Assembly (NCBI GenBank): GCA_002778195.1
Contig: PCDI01000002.1
Span: 3,733,234-3,797,233, forward strand
From: Raffaelea ambrosiae
Lineage: Eukaryota > Ascomycota > Sordariomycetes > Ophiostomatales > Ophiostomataceae
Reading direction: 5' to 3'
Length of the DNA stretch: 64,000 bases
Below, in pieces: positions 36,466 through 47,729 of the stretch. The stretch's first letter is position 1; every line of letters starts with the position of its first letter. The notes below the pieces were generated by a model. The model was not told the DNA's origin. It searched no databases and worked only from the letters and a program-made list of their open reading frames with translations. A program made the translations under genes and the position numbers.

Positions 36466-36940
36466 TCACACGCTTGCTTTTTTTTTGTTTCTTCATTCGC
36501 CCTCCTCTTTTTTTTTTTGCATTCTCTTTTTGCACCCCATTTGTCAACCGTCGTCACTCGCTGTGGCGGTTCCTTTCACTCGATCGTTCTCCCTTCTTCT
36601 CTCGTTTTCTACCCTCGCTGCGTGTTTGCGTTCGTTGTCAACCTACACACGCGCTGCCCAAGACAATCCGTCCTCGGTAGCCTCTCTTTGGTCGGCACCT
36701 TTTGGGCCTCTTCTTCCTCACCAAAACGCGTCTGTCCAACATCGACGACTCGACATCCCACGCTGTCACGTCTGACCACGGTCGTTGCCGCCTGACGAAA
36801 AGAAACTGTTTCCGTACCAAAGTCGAACCCCCGAAAGACATCGTACCCTCGACAGCGTGAAGATCCCGCCTGACCTGGACCCCTTCCAGTCTCTCCCGTG
36901 AGGCTCTCACGGCACCACCGCACACCTGCTGCCGCTCACC
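36466..36940 (+). promoter_or_regulatory. Polypyrimidine start region and ATG-free leader of class VII chitin synthase
   Basis: The plus strand is nearly pure C/T with long T runs from 36470 to about 36640. No ATG is found between about 36600 and the start at 36941, and the start context is GCTCACC-ATG-TCC. Together these support both the start codon and a leader of roughly 300 nt. Confidence 0.5.
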
Positions 36941-39900
36941 ATGTCCGGCCGGCACATGTCCATGTACTCGGTGGGCTCGGAGCCGCTGGCTCCCCTGGCC
37001 CCCCGCGGTGCTGCACAGCAATCGTCCCAGGTGTCGACGACGACACTCCTGAACGCCGTCCACAATATCTACCTCGCCTCGCAGCCATACCGTCTCGATG
37101 CCGGCTCTAGCGTCGTTGTCAACACCTGGCTGACGGCCTCGCAGCCCGGCCCAGACGGCAAGACGGGCGGCACCGTCGACCCCTCGCTCGCAGCCCGTGC
37201 CTGGGAGCACGCCCGTCGTCGTGCCGAGGACGGCTGCATCATTCTGGGCTCGCTGCACACGTCCACGCCCTCCGTGCTCGTGCCCTTCCTGAACGCGCTG
37301 CCCATGTCGCTTCCGACGTCGCTGTTCAAGGCTCTCGATGCCATCCACCCCTTCTTGCGTTGCGTTACGCCCTACAACCCGTCCACGCCGCTGCAGACGG
37401 CGCTCGGCGTCACGCTGACCCTCAACTTGGCCGGCAACATGACCGGTGCCTCGCTGGCCCTTGCCCAGGGCGGCATCGACACCATCAAGGGCTTTCTCGC
37501 TGTGTCGCCCGAGCCCGGCAACCGTGCCTTTGACGTCTTCTACTACCTGCTCACCTCCGCCTCCACGCCCGCTGAGCGCGAGTTCCTCGGCCTCAAGTCG
37601 GCCTCCAGCTACGCCCTCCTCGCCCGGTCCAGCACCTACACTCCGCCCTCGTATCTACCCACGGCCGACGACGGTGCCTCGGCCGACGACTTCCGTGCTG
37701 CTCTCAAGGACATCGGCATCCGCGGCTCCGACCACCGCAACCTTATCTCTATCCTGGCCGGTCTGCTGAAGCTCGGCAACACACTCGACTACGGTGTCGA
37801 CGAGGAGCTTCTGGAGGAGATTTGCGACGACGTGAGCGGTCTCTTGGGCGTCGAGCCCGAGGTCCTGATCCGGGAATGCTCCACCGACGACCGCCGGATA
37901 TTCATCGGCGGCTTGTACGAGGCCCTGGTCGACTGGATCATCCTCAAGGCCAACGGGGCGATTGCTGCTCAGATGGCCCGCATCCGCGATGGCGACGAGT
38001 CTAGCTCCGGCAGCCGCGGCGACCGCACCCCCAACACCAACGAGGACAATGGCGACACCGTGTGCATGACCATTCTCGAAGTTCCCGACCCAACACTGGG
38101 CAAGGCGCTCTCTCTCCGCACCATCTTCGACGACACCATCGGCATCAACTCTGAGATGAAGGAGGACGGCGTCGACGTGATGACCGCCGGCTCCTCTGTG
38201 CTGCGCGAGATGGAGAATGCCGTGGCCGAGAGGGGCCCGGATCTGGGCATTATGACCGGCCCCGTCGGTCGTGAGCGTGCCCACATTCTCGAGAAGCGTG
38301 AGGAGCTGCTGGAGAAGATCGCCCTCGTCGCCGACTCCGACGGCTTCCTCAAGAAGCTCCTGCTGCCCGTGGAGGGCGAAGGCGTCAACCTCGGCCGCAC
38401 TGGCCGTCTGGATCTCGCCAACCTCGTGAGCAGCAGCCGCGTGTGGTACCACCTGTCGCTGCACCCGACCGACGAGTCGCCGGCCAGCCTTGCCACCCTG
38501 CCGTCTGTCAACTCGGCCTGGTCAGCCGGCACTGTGTCTCGCCAGCTGCGCGCCTGGCGCCTGCCCGAATGGGCCAACCGCCGCAACAAGAACCTTGATT
38601 TCACGGCCGACTTTGACCACGATGAGTTTGTCCAGCGCTATGCCTCCCTGGGCTGCCGCGACGGACGCGACGGCATCGAGAGCTGGATTCTGGAGCGCGG
38701 ATGGAGCAATGGCGAGGTTGTCGTCGGCACCGAGCGCATCTGGATGCGTGAAAACGCCTGGTGGGAAGCCGAGAGCATGCTGGACATGAAGCCCATGGAG
38801 GGCGACGCCATGGCGTCTGGCATGAACTTGGGGACTCCCATGCTTGGGGCGACCGCAGGCATGGAGTCTGGCTACTCCAACGGCAGCGGCTTCTTCCCGC
38901 CGCCTATGGGCGACGCTGCCTCCAACGCCAGCCGGGACCAGCTGATGATGCACCAGCGCAACGTCAGCCAAAGCACGTTTGCCATGGGCTCCGCACCCCT
39001 GGCCGCCGGTGCTGCGGGCGTCGGTGGCGCGGCCGCCGCTGGCACTGTTGGTGGCAGCATCGCGCCGTCTGTGATGGGTGCCAGTGTCCATGGGACCGAG
39101 GTGCCACCTGCCATGCGAAAGGTCATGAAGGGTGACTACGGCCTGGGCAACAAGGGCGACAACTACCGGGGCCAGCTCTACTACAACAACGAAGGCGAAT
39201 TTATCGGCCTCGATCCCGAGCTGGCGAACGGCAAAGAAATCACAACCCAGCCCTTGTCCAAGGCGCGCCGGATCTGGGTGGCCTTTGTGTGGGCTATGAC
39301 CTTCTGGATCCCGTCGCCCCTGCTTCGCTATGTTGGCCGCATGAAGCGTCCGGACGTGCGCTTTGCTTGGCGCGAGAAGGTGACGCTCTGCATGCTCATC
39401 CTCCTCATGAATGCCATTGTTGTCTTCTGGATTGTTGCTTTCGGTCGCCTGCTCTGCCCCAACTTCGACAAGGCCTGGACGCAGGACGAAGTCTCGACGC
39501 ACCAGGGCGACACCGACCTTTGGGTCAGCATCCATGGCAAGGTCTACGACATCACCAAGTTCTATCGTCAACAGCACAGCGACATCACGGCGCGCAAAGT
39601 CACGACATCCACCATGCAGGAGCTGGCCGGTCAGAACCTCGATACTCAATTCATGCCTCCGCTCACACTCGGATGCAAGGGCCTGGTCACAGACAAGTCG
39701 TTGACGCTTCAGTACAACACCACTGCCACCGGTGATTTCTCCTATGCAGACCACGTTTCGGGCTATTTACAGGCTGTCACCACAAGTGCGCTGAGATCCG
39801 AGACTTGGTATACCGACACGTTCCTGCCCAAAATCAAAGAATACTACCACGGCGACCTGGTCTGGAGCATGAAGACTGTCAAGTCTGAGGGCGAAAACAA

Positions 39901-42555
39901 CAACTACATGTGGTATGTGTATGAGAACAAGATCTACGACTTGAGCAACTACTTCTACACCCTCGACCAGATGGACGACCTCTCCACCTATGAATTCCTC
40001 AATTCAGATCTCACGGACGCGATCAAAGGCGCGCCCGGAACTGATTTGACGGACTCGATCCACCAGATCATCAGCTCGTCTGCGAGCAACAAGACTGCAA
40101 ATGCCAACGTACTCAACTCGCTCAACTGCATTGCGAACAACTTCTATGTGGGCATCCCGGACTTCCGCTACACCGCACGCTGCCAGGCCAACAGCTACAT
40201 TCTCATGGCTTTCACCATCATTCTGTGCGCCGTTATCCTCACCAAGTTCTTGTCCGCCTTGCAGTTCGGCTCCAAGCGCAAGCCTGCGCCGCAGGACAAG
40301 TTTGTCATCTGCCAGGTCCCCGCCTACACCGAAGGCGAAGACTCGCTGCGGCAGGCGCTTGATTCCCTGACGGCACTGCAGTATGACAACAAGCGGAAAC
40401 TGATCTGCGTCATCTGTGATGGTGTCATCGTCGGTGCCGGCAACGACCGGCCGACGCCCAAGATCGTCCTGGACATTCTCGGCGTGGACCCCAAGGTGGA
40501 CCCGCCTGCCCTCCCGTTCAAGTCCGTCGGCACCGGCAGCGAGCAACTCAACTACGGCAAGGTGTACTCGGGTCTGTACGAATACGAAGGCAATGTCGTA
40601 CCCTACCTCGTTGTGGTCAAGGTTGGCAAGGAGTCGGAGCAGAGCAAGACCAAGCCTGGCAACCGCGGCAAGCGTGACTCGCAGATTCTGGTCATGAGCT
40701 TCCTCAACCGTGTCCACCACCGTGCCCCGATGAACCCTCTTGAGCTCGAGATGTTCCACCAGATCAACAATGTCATCGGTGTCGACCCTGAGCTGTATGA
40801 ATACATGTTGATGGTCGATGCCGATACGAATGTCCGCGAAGACTCCCTGAACCGGCTGGTGGCTGCTTGCGCCAACAACTCCAAGATTGCCGGCATCTGT
40901 GGTGAGACGAGTCTTCAGAACGAGGGCCGCTCGTGGTGGACTATGATCCAGGTGTACGAATACTTTATCTCTCACCACATGGCCAAGGCTTTTGAATCCT
41001 TGTTCGGTAGCGTGACCTGTTTGCCTGGTTGGTAAGTCTTCCCCCCCCCTTTCCTCCCTTCTTTTGGGGGGTGTCCCCAAGCCTTGCTGAGCACAGCTTC
41101 CTGCTCTTGTTTCCTGTCCTTGTTTTGCCCTATAACTAACAATGAGCCAGTTTCTCCATGTATCGTCTCCGGACTGCGGATCGCGGCAAGCCCCTGATCA
41201 TCTCGGACGAGATTATTCGCGAGTACAGTGACTGCCATGTCGACACGCTTCACAAGAAGAATCTGCTGTCGCTTGGTGAGGATCGATACCTGACTACTCT
41301 CATGACGAAGCACTTTCCGTACATGTCGTACAAGTTTATTTCCGATGCATACTGCCAGACTGCCGCACCCGAGAAGTGGAGCGTTCTGCTCTCGCAGCGT
41401 CGTCGGTGGATTAACTCGACCGTCCACAACCTGGCTGAGCTCATGTTCCTCAAGGAGATGTGCGGTTTCTGCTTCTTCAGCATGCGGTTCATCGTCTTCA
41501 TTGATCTGTTTGGTACCATTATCCTACCCGCCACCGTCGTGTACTTGGGCTACCTGATCTACAACGTGGCACACAACCACGCTTCCCTCCCTATCTACTC
41601 CATCATCATCCTAGGTGCCGTTTACGGCTTGCAAGCTATCATCTTCATTCTCAAGCGGCAGTGGCAACACGTGGGTTGGATGCTCATCTACATCCTTGCG
41701 TACCCGGTGTACTCGTTCATCCTGCCAATCTACTCGTTCTGGAACCAGGACAACTTCAGCTGGGGCAACACTCGTATCGTCATTGGAGAAACGGGCAAGC
41801 GACAAGTGGTGGCGGTGGACGACGAGGGCTTTGACCCGCGGTCGATTCCGCTGCAGCGGTGGGACGACTACGCCCTGGCCAACAACCTGCCAGGCCGGCG
41901 CGGTGGCAACGAGAAGTCCATGGCCGGCGAAGGCATGTTTGACGATGCGTACGAGATGGACGACATGAAGTCTGTGTACTCGTCGGTGCACCAGCCGTCG
42001 GTGCTGGCCGGCCTTGGTGCGCGTGGCAACATGTACATGCCGCCGCAGCAGTCACCGGGCCTGTACTCGCGCACGTCGACGATGCCGAACATGCAGTTCG
42101 CGGACCAGCCGATGCTGCGCCACCAGTCTATGGCTAGCATGGGCACGGGCATTCAGCGCGCGGCCAGCCCATACCAGGATGCACCGTTTGGAGCCAACAA
42201 CGCCAACCGGTCTATGAGCAACCTGCGGGCAAGCAACATGTCTCCCGCATTTGGTGTCCACCCAGCCCTACGTGGCTCGGGCATGGGCTACTCGGGTGGC
42301 GCACGGACGCCTCTCGGCGCGGATGCTGCGGGACGGCAGTCGGTGTTGTCATTTGACTTCCAGCGCAGCCACACTGGCCCTGACGACGGCATGATTGTCG
42401 AGGCGATCCAGACGGTGCTGCGCGAGGTGGACCTCGACACGGTCACCAAGAAGCAGGTGCGTGCGCTTGTGGAGCAGCGTCTGCAGACGGAGCTGGTTGG
42501 CGAGCGGCGGACTTTCATGGACCGCCAGATCGACAACGAGCTCGCCAACATGTGA
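36941..42555 (+). CDS. chs7: Class VII chitin synthase with degenerate myosin-motor-like domain
   Basis: Spliced from 36941-41031 and 41151-42555, giving 1831 residues; the intron splits the cysteine codon of LPGCFSMYR. The N-terminal motor-like region aligns with that of the class V neighbour but has lost the P-loop: where class V reads LGESGSGKTT this protein reads LGSLHTSTPS (residues 102-111). A Gly/Ala/Met-rich linker of roughly 100 residues (about 625-725) precedes two membrane segments (about 775-840). A cytochrome-b5-like domain (WVSIHGKVYDITKF, about 860-910) follows, then another membrane segment near 1083-1105. The glycosyltransferase core has Asp-Ala-Asp at 1293-1295 and QRRRW at 1446-1450. 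A final membrane cluster and a DEK_C-type tail follow. Class VII enzymes act with class V in wall integrity and polar growth; cooperation of this pair is inferred from the family and the linkage. Confidence 0.97.
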
Positions 42556-43574
42556 ACGAAGACGACGTCGACCCTCTCTTTTTCATGACCGTTTCCTTCC
42601 CATGCATAATGTGTCGTCATTTTATTTTGGGGGTCATTCGCTCTTTTTGCTCTACAATTTCTCTATTTATTTTTGGCCGGGAAAAAACTGTAAAAATGAA
42701 AACTGGAACATGACAAAATAGGGTTGGGGCATCTTTTCCAAAGAAGAGCGGCAGTGCTCTTCCATTTTTTTCGGCTTGCTGATTTCGTTGGACATATATT
42801 TCATTGCAATCTATCGGGAAGAAACACTTCTGCTTTTGATGGTGGCGTTTATTTGTTGTTTTGTTCGTTTCGTTCATTGGCCAACGCTTTCTTTTGTCAT
42901 TTTTCTTGGCCGCTGCATATTTTTACTTTTTTTTTTAGCATCTATGCCCACGGTCTGTCTGGAAGCAGGCAGGAGTGTGAGGACTGGTGCTTTCCCTTCT
43001 TTTTCACCTTTTGGGTACCGATCTCCTATTGTAATTATTGTCATGGTCTTTTCCTATAGCATCTTACCAATCATAACCTAATATGTCTACACAATACTTC
43101 TACAGATCACTTGTGCTGAATACTTCTACTTGGGCTGGTGAAAAGGAAGCAAGTTATGAGTGTAAATGCAGACGCACAAATGCATGCATGTATATGTCTG
43201 TGTAAAGAGAATGCAGTAATTTTGGATACAGGTCCATCCACGCGAGGAAAAGGCAAAATAAAACAGAAAATAAAATAGAAAGACAGAGACATATCGCTTC
43301 ACATCCCTCAAGATAACCGAGTTCCACCCTAACGCCCCGTGTGTGTTTTTTTTGTATTCGACCACTGACCAATTGTTGTCAACCCGTATGTGTGACCGTG
43401 CCAGCCTCCTGTGTCGCCGTTTCGTCCTTTTTTTCTTTTCTTTTTTTAAGCCATTGTGTATGTATGCCATGTATGCAAACCCATTTATCGCTTGTATCTG
43501 TAGAACAAGATGTCAGACCAGTTCGATTTCGAGAGTCATGGACACACACACACACACACACACAGAACAATCAC
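42556..43574. other. Convergent 3' spacer between class VII chitin synthase and mitochondrial kinase
   Basis: The region is T-rich near 42620-42680 and 42900-42940, the likely class VII 3' end. It includes an (AC) run at 43542-43564 just past the kinase stop. No separate gene is supported. If the kinase has a third intron, its last coding bases lie at 43485-43497. Confidence 0.6.
43542..43564. repeat. (AC)n microsatellite at the kinase 3' end
   Basis: A 23-nt dinucleotide run, 11 nt beyond the TAA of the mitochondrial kinase on the minus strand. It falls inside the optional last intron described for that gene. Confidence 0.9.
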
Positions 43575-45338
43575 TTACTCGATGTTGCCCACGCCCTTGA
43601 GCCGTAGGTACACATCCGTGCCCCAGCCATACAGACTCTGCACGTCAATGCCGCCGCCAAAAAACTCGGCATACGCCCGGCTCAGCGGCAGGCCGTAGCC
43701 CAGGCCGGCAATCGAGCTGCTGCCGTTGTTGGCCGACGACAGAATGTTGAGCCCGCCGTCGCTGCCGCCGCCGCCGCCGCCGCCGTCCCGATAGAGGTGG
43801 TCGCCGCTGCCGTCGTCGGGCATGTCGTCGTAGTCGCCGCCGTTGTCGCTGAACGTGGTGAACGAATAGGACCAGATGTTGGGCAGGACCTCGGGGCTGA
43901 TGCCGCCGCCGCGGTCGCGGATCCGGATGGTCACGCCGGGGGCGTTGTCGTCGAGCGGCAGCATGGACGAGGAGGCCGTGCTGCCGTCGTCGTCGACGAC
44001 CTCTTTCTGCGGCGGCTCCGGCGCAATGGTAATGACCACGGGCTCGTGCTCCATCTTGTTCTCGACGACGGCGCGGAAGGCGTTCTTGAGCAGCTCCGTG
44101 ACAATGTACTCGAGGTGCATGGGCACGTAGGCCACCGTGGTGCCGGGCTCGCCGTCGATGCGCCAGTGCGGGCGCACGCCGTACTTGAGCTCGCAAATGT
44201 CGGCCACGAACCCGGCGCAGCTGTCGACGACGCGCGCCGGCTTCAGCTGGGTGTCAATGACGCCAATGTACGAGGGGGGGAGCAGCTGCTGCTGCTGCTG
44301 CTGCGCAGAGGGAGACGACGACGACGCGTTCGCATCCTGGCTCTCCTCGCCCCCAAACGGCTGGCTGCTCAGGTGCAGGGCAATGTGCTGCTCGGCAATG
44401 AGGCGCGTGCCGATGCGGGCGCGCAGGTGCTCGTCCAAGAAGGCGGTGACCTCGGCGGGGGCAATGTACTTGCGGCACTCGAGAAAGCCCTGGGCCAGAA
44501 AGGGGATGGTGTTCTGGTGGGTCTGGACGAGCTCGGCGAGGGCATCGGTGAACTCGATCTCCTCGTCGAGGGTGGCGATGGCGCCCTGGCCAGGGCCCTG
44601 GCCCCGGCCTCCTCGTCTCCGGCGCCACCACGGCAGCAGAGCCTCCAAGCTATGGCGGTAGTTGCCGTAGATTTCGCGGACGTGCGGGTTGGAGACGACA
44701 ATGTAGGGCAGGTTGCGGAGGGCCTGCAGGCGGCGCGCGAGGCGCACGGGGATGAGCTCGAGGGCAAAGTTGGCGCTCTGCAGGAGGGATTCCTCGCCGA
44801 GGGGAGGCCAGCCGTGTCTGTAAAAAGTTTGGTCCGTGTGTTAGCAGGCAAGTCCTCCGTGCACGTCCGCAAGCAACAGAGCAATAGACATCTTGCGTGT
44901 GTTGGTGTACCTGACTAGATCGGCCAAGCGGAGAGGGTGGAGAGGCTCCTTGGCCAGCTGGACGATGTCCTCGTCCTTCAGCGGTGGCGGGCCATTGCGC
45001 TGGCTGGCTGCCGGGTTGGCTGGCTGGTGAGGATTCCTGGGTTGTGGCGGCGGCGGCGGCGGCGGCGGGCGCGTGTGGTTGTGGTGTGGATGGTGCGCCG
45101 TGGAGAGAGCTCGGGCGTGTGGAACGGACAGCGAATGAGAAGCGTGGGAGGAACCCGAGGCGCGGGGGGCGGACGGGGACGACGACGACGGCGACAAATA
45201 TGGCCGGCAGCAAGACTGACTCGAGCGAGACGCCGCAGACAGCTTGCGGGCTGAATGGCGAGCGCAATGGCGCGAGCAGGTGGCCCGCGAGGCGGCCGAA
45301 GATGGAAGGGCCTTCAATGGCCTGGCAAAGGACCTCAT
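43575..45338 (-). CDS. Mitochondrial protein kinase of the pyruvate / branched-chain ketoacid dehydrogenase kinase family
   Basis: Minus strand: 45338-44911 and 44817-43575, giving 556 residues. Family members phosphorylate and switch off the E1 subunit of mitochondrial 2-oxoacid dehydrogenases. The N-terminus (MRSFARPLKALPSSAAS and on) is Arg/Ser/Ala-rich with no acidic residue for over 90 positions, as a matrix-targeting presequence, and ends in a poly-Pro stretch. The four-helix domain (about 125-330) includes SANFALELIPVRLARRLQAL and LPYIVVSNPHVREIYGNY. The GHKL ATP-binding domain has the N-box ELLKNAFRA (384-392), DRGGGI (444-449) and GLGYGLPLSRAYA (514-526). Unusual inserts are six glutamines near 315-320 and a Gly-rich run near 488-494. 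The stop TAA lies inside a GTAAGT donor-like word, so an extra exon ending in EYKR is possible. Which dehydrogenase it controls cannot be told from sequence alone. Confidence 0.9.
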
Positions 45339-46084
45339 CTCGGCATATCTGGGCAGGCGGGAATGGGGGGGGGTGCAAAAGGAAAAGGGAAGCGAGCGCG
45401 GAAAATAAGGAGAATGCAAAGAATGAGAGACAGGAAGTGTAGCGAATACAGAGAACAAGAAACGGGTGCAAAAGTCAAAGCTGCGAGGTGTGCGTGTTAG
45501 CCGAACAAAAAAGAGAGCTTAGAAAGGACCTCTAAGAGAACGGCGCAAGGTAAGAGTCACCCAGGTCAGTCATCGATCGGCTTTCTTTCGGGTCGCGTGA
45601 TTCGCCGCTCCACAGAGCGGGTCTGGCCGTGTGGGTGTCCTGCTGGTTGGCTGGCTCTGGGCTCTGGGGGCCATGCTGCCGCGGCTTACAAGGAGCCATT
45701 GAAAACTTGGGGAAGGCACGTGATGGGAGCGTGCGGGCGAGCGCGGGCAGCGTGGGCAGCGTGGCGACACGAGTCTTACCAAAAAGGAGGGGCAGACCCG
45801 TGCAACAGCGCCAGAGGGCCCCGCCAGAAGGGACGCTGCTGCGGTAGTGGAGAGTAATAGAGTCGCACTCACACACAGGAAAGCATTAGGCAGAGTCATG
45901 ACAGCAGCAAAACAGTTTTCCATCACGGCGCAGAGAGCGCACCGGCACGCAGTCATGGGTGGCTTGCAGGCCAGAGCATTTATTATCACAGCACGTAACA
46001 GAAATAAGCCCCAATGTCCCCCCCGTGTTTGCTTCTTGGGTACATTCGTCAAGTATCAATCTCCTGTAATTCTGACACGCTCTT
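45339..46084. other. Spacer upstream of the mitochondrial kinase
   Basis: The first 200 nt are A/G-rich on the plus strand (45360-45440), hence C/T-rich as the kinase leader. The rest must include the kinase promoter and the 3' end of the I9 inhibitor. An upstream in-frame ATG at 45458 would add 40 residues to the kinase; the 45338 start is preferred because it begins a clean presequence. No other gene is seen. Confidence 0.55.
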
Positions 46085-46713
46085 TTATATCTTCACCTCC
46101 TGGTCGACCTCGACGGCCTTGACGTGCGGGTGCGACGACAGCGTGTTGACGGCATCGTTGGGGAAGGTGACCCTGGAGAAAGGGCCGGCGGCCAGCGTCA
46201 GCATGATAGTCTGCATGTCCGACCCCAAAGGGGGAAAAAAGAAAAATCCCCCCCCCCCCCTTCCGCTGCCCCGGTGCCAACTTACGAGAAGCCCTTGATC
46301 AGGGTGTATTCGTGGCCGATCTTGCCGCCCTGGTCGGTGGCATGCTTCTTGGCCCTGAGGAAAAGAGAAGACGGGCTGTCAGCAATGTTCCTTCACGTGC
46401 GGTGCTTCCTTCATCCAAGCCTTGTCTTGGCTTCTTTGTTTTTCTTTTTCTTTCTGTCTTTGTCTTCTTTTGCCCGCCCAGTCCCATCTTCTTGCTCTTT
46501 GTTCCGTGTCGCCTCTTCGCTTCGGCTCGACTTGTCGAAAAGAGAACGACCAGACAACAGGGGAGGGGAAACTCACTCGGCCACCTGGTCGGCAGTGGCG
46601 TCGTCCTTGAGGGTGACCTATAAGAAGCCAGTCAGCGGGCGGTTTCTCTGTAGTGCATGCGCTCTCCCATGCAAGCGGATCCGTGTCGGGGAACATACAA
46701 TGTAGGAAGGCAT
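46085..46713 (-). CDS. PBI2: Peptidase inhibitor I9 family protein (proteinase B inhibitor type)
   Basis: Minus strand: 46713-46699, 46617-46577, 46354-46286 and 46172-46085, giving 70 residues, close to the about 75 of yeast Pbi2. The spliced product begins MPSYIVTLKDDATADQVAEA and continues through GGKIGHEYTLIKGFSVTFP to HPHVKAVEVDQEVKI, which matches the I9 fold: an IVTLK first strand, HEY...IKGF centre and a V-E-x-D-x-E-V end. These are stand-alone versions of subtilase propeptides. In yeast the protein inhibits vacuolar proteinase B and takes part with thioredoxin in vacuole fusion. There is no signal peptide, so a cytosolic location is expected. Three introns split so small a gene, the first exon being 15 nt. 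Intron 3 contains a run of 13 C (46248-46260). The exon joins were chosen to keep the family sequence; all use GT-AG ends. Confidence 0.92.
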
Positions 46714-47729
46714 GGTTGCTGCAGAATTGGGAAGGCTAAAAGCGCCAAAGGTCGAACGGAAGAAAGGATGAAGAAGAAAAAAGTGCAAAGTGAATGCGTC
46801 CAGAGCAACACACACAGAACACGAAAAAATGGAATCCAACAAATGGGTGGGTTGGGCTGAGATAAAGTAGTGGTGGGAAGAGAGAGAGAGAGAGAGAGAG
46901 AGATGGATGAAACAGCCAAAAGAGGGACACGCGCCAGCTCAAGCCCAAAGCCAAAGTGGTTCGCAGCTCTTAGTTATACATAGTAGCTTGTTTCGCGTGT
47001 GCTTGTTTTCCTGTGGTCGCTTATTATTATGCCTAAAGTACAGAGAGCAGCTACACTGTACAGCACACACCCAGCCACTGCATTCCTCACTAGTCCTGCC
47101 GGTCTCAGGCCAGGTGATGCAGGACTTGTCTGGGCAGCTTATTGCCCGCCGCAGGCAGCACTCCAAAAAAAAAAAAAGAATATAGACAAATGCGGAAGGA
47201 ACGTAACTGATAGTGCATTTCCCCCGGAGGAAGGCGCCATTGTCGCCCGGAGGGGTCCGAACGAAGCTCTGTTTTCCAGGCAGCGGCCCCGGGAGCACCC
47301 GTGGCTATTTTCTCTTTGGAGGGTTTGTTTTTTTTACGCTTCGTTACAACGCTTCGCCGTTTGACAACAGGATTTCATGGCAGCCCCGTGGCCGTTACTG
47401 GGCCTTATTGGTGTTGCTTTTGCGTCTCTTTACAGGTCGTGTCCAGCAATGATGTCGCGATGACGTCGTGACGAGACTGGCCAACCAGACGAGTCTCTGA
47501 TAAGGAAAGCGGGGCATTGCATCGACTCTCGACTCTTCTGCCTGTTCCAGGCCAAGCCAGTCAAAGCGGCCTCTGCATTGGGAGTTGGAAATAAATATAG
47601 ACATTATATGAAAGAATGGTATAAAAAGAAGTGGTTCTATTCAAAACAGGAAGGAGAAGGAGAAAAAAAGAGCAAAAAGAGCAAAAAGAGCAAAAAATAC
47701 ATAAGCCACCTGGTGGACAGACGCTACTT
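46714..47729. other. Spacer between I9 inhibitor and GPI-anchored protein
   Basis: An (AG)12 run at 46879-46903 lies about 170 nt upstream of the inhibitor start. TACATAGTA occurs at 46977-46985. Near 47665-47700 the plus strand repeats AAAAAGAGC three times, just beyond the stop of the next gene and probably in its 3' untranslated region. No gene is supported. Confidence 0.55.
46879..46903. repeat. (AG)12 microsatellite upstream of the I9 inhibitor
   Basis: A perfect dinucleotide run of 25 nt. On the gene strand it is a C/T run about 170-190 nt upstream of the start, possibly part of the promoter. Confidence 0.9.

Noticed and set aside
41032..41150. Stop after LPGW splitting the class VII chitin synthase in two genes
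   Set aside because: A GTAAGT...CCAG intron restores LPGCFSMYR in frame; the two parts are one protein.
43797..44918. Plus-strand open frame of 373 residues
   Set aside because: Antisense to the mitochondrial kinase; Val/Gly-rich shadow.
46713..46918. Possible longer N-terminus for the I9 inhibitor from upstream frames
   Set aside because: The MPSYIVTLK start matches the family and upstream frames read through a microsatellite.
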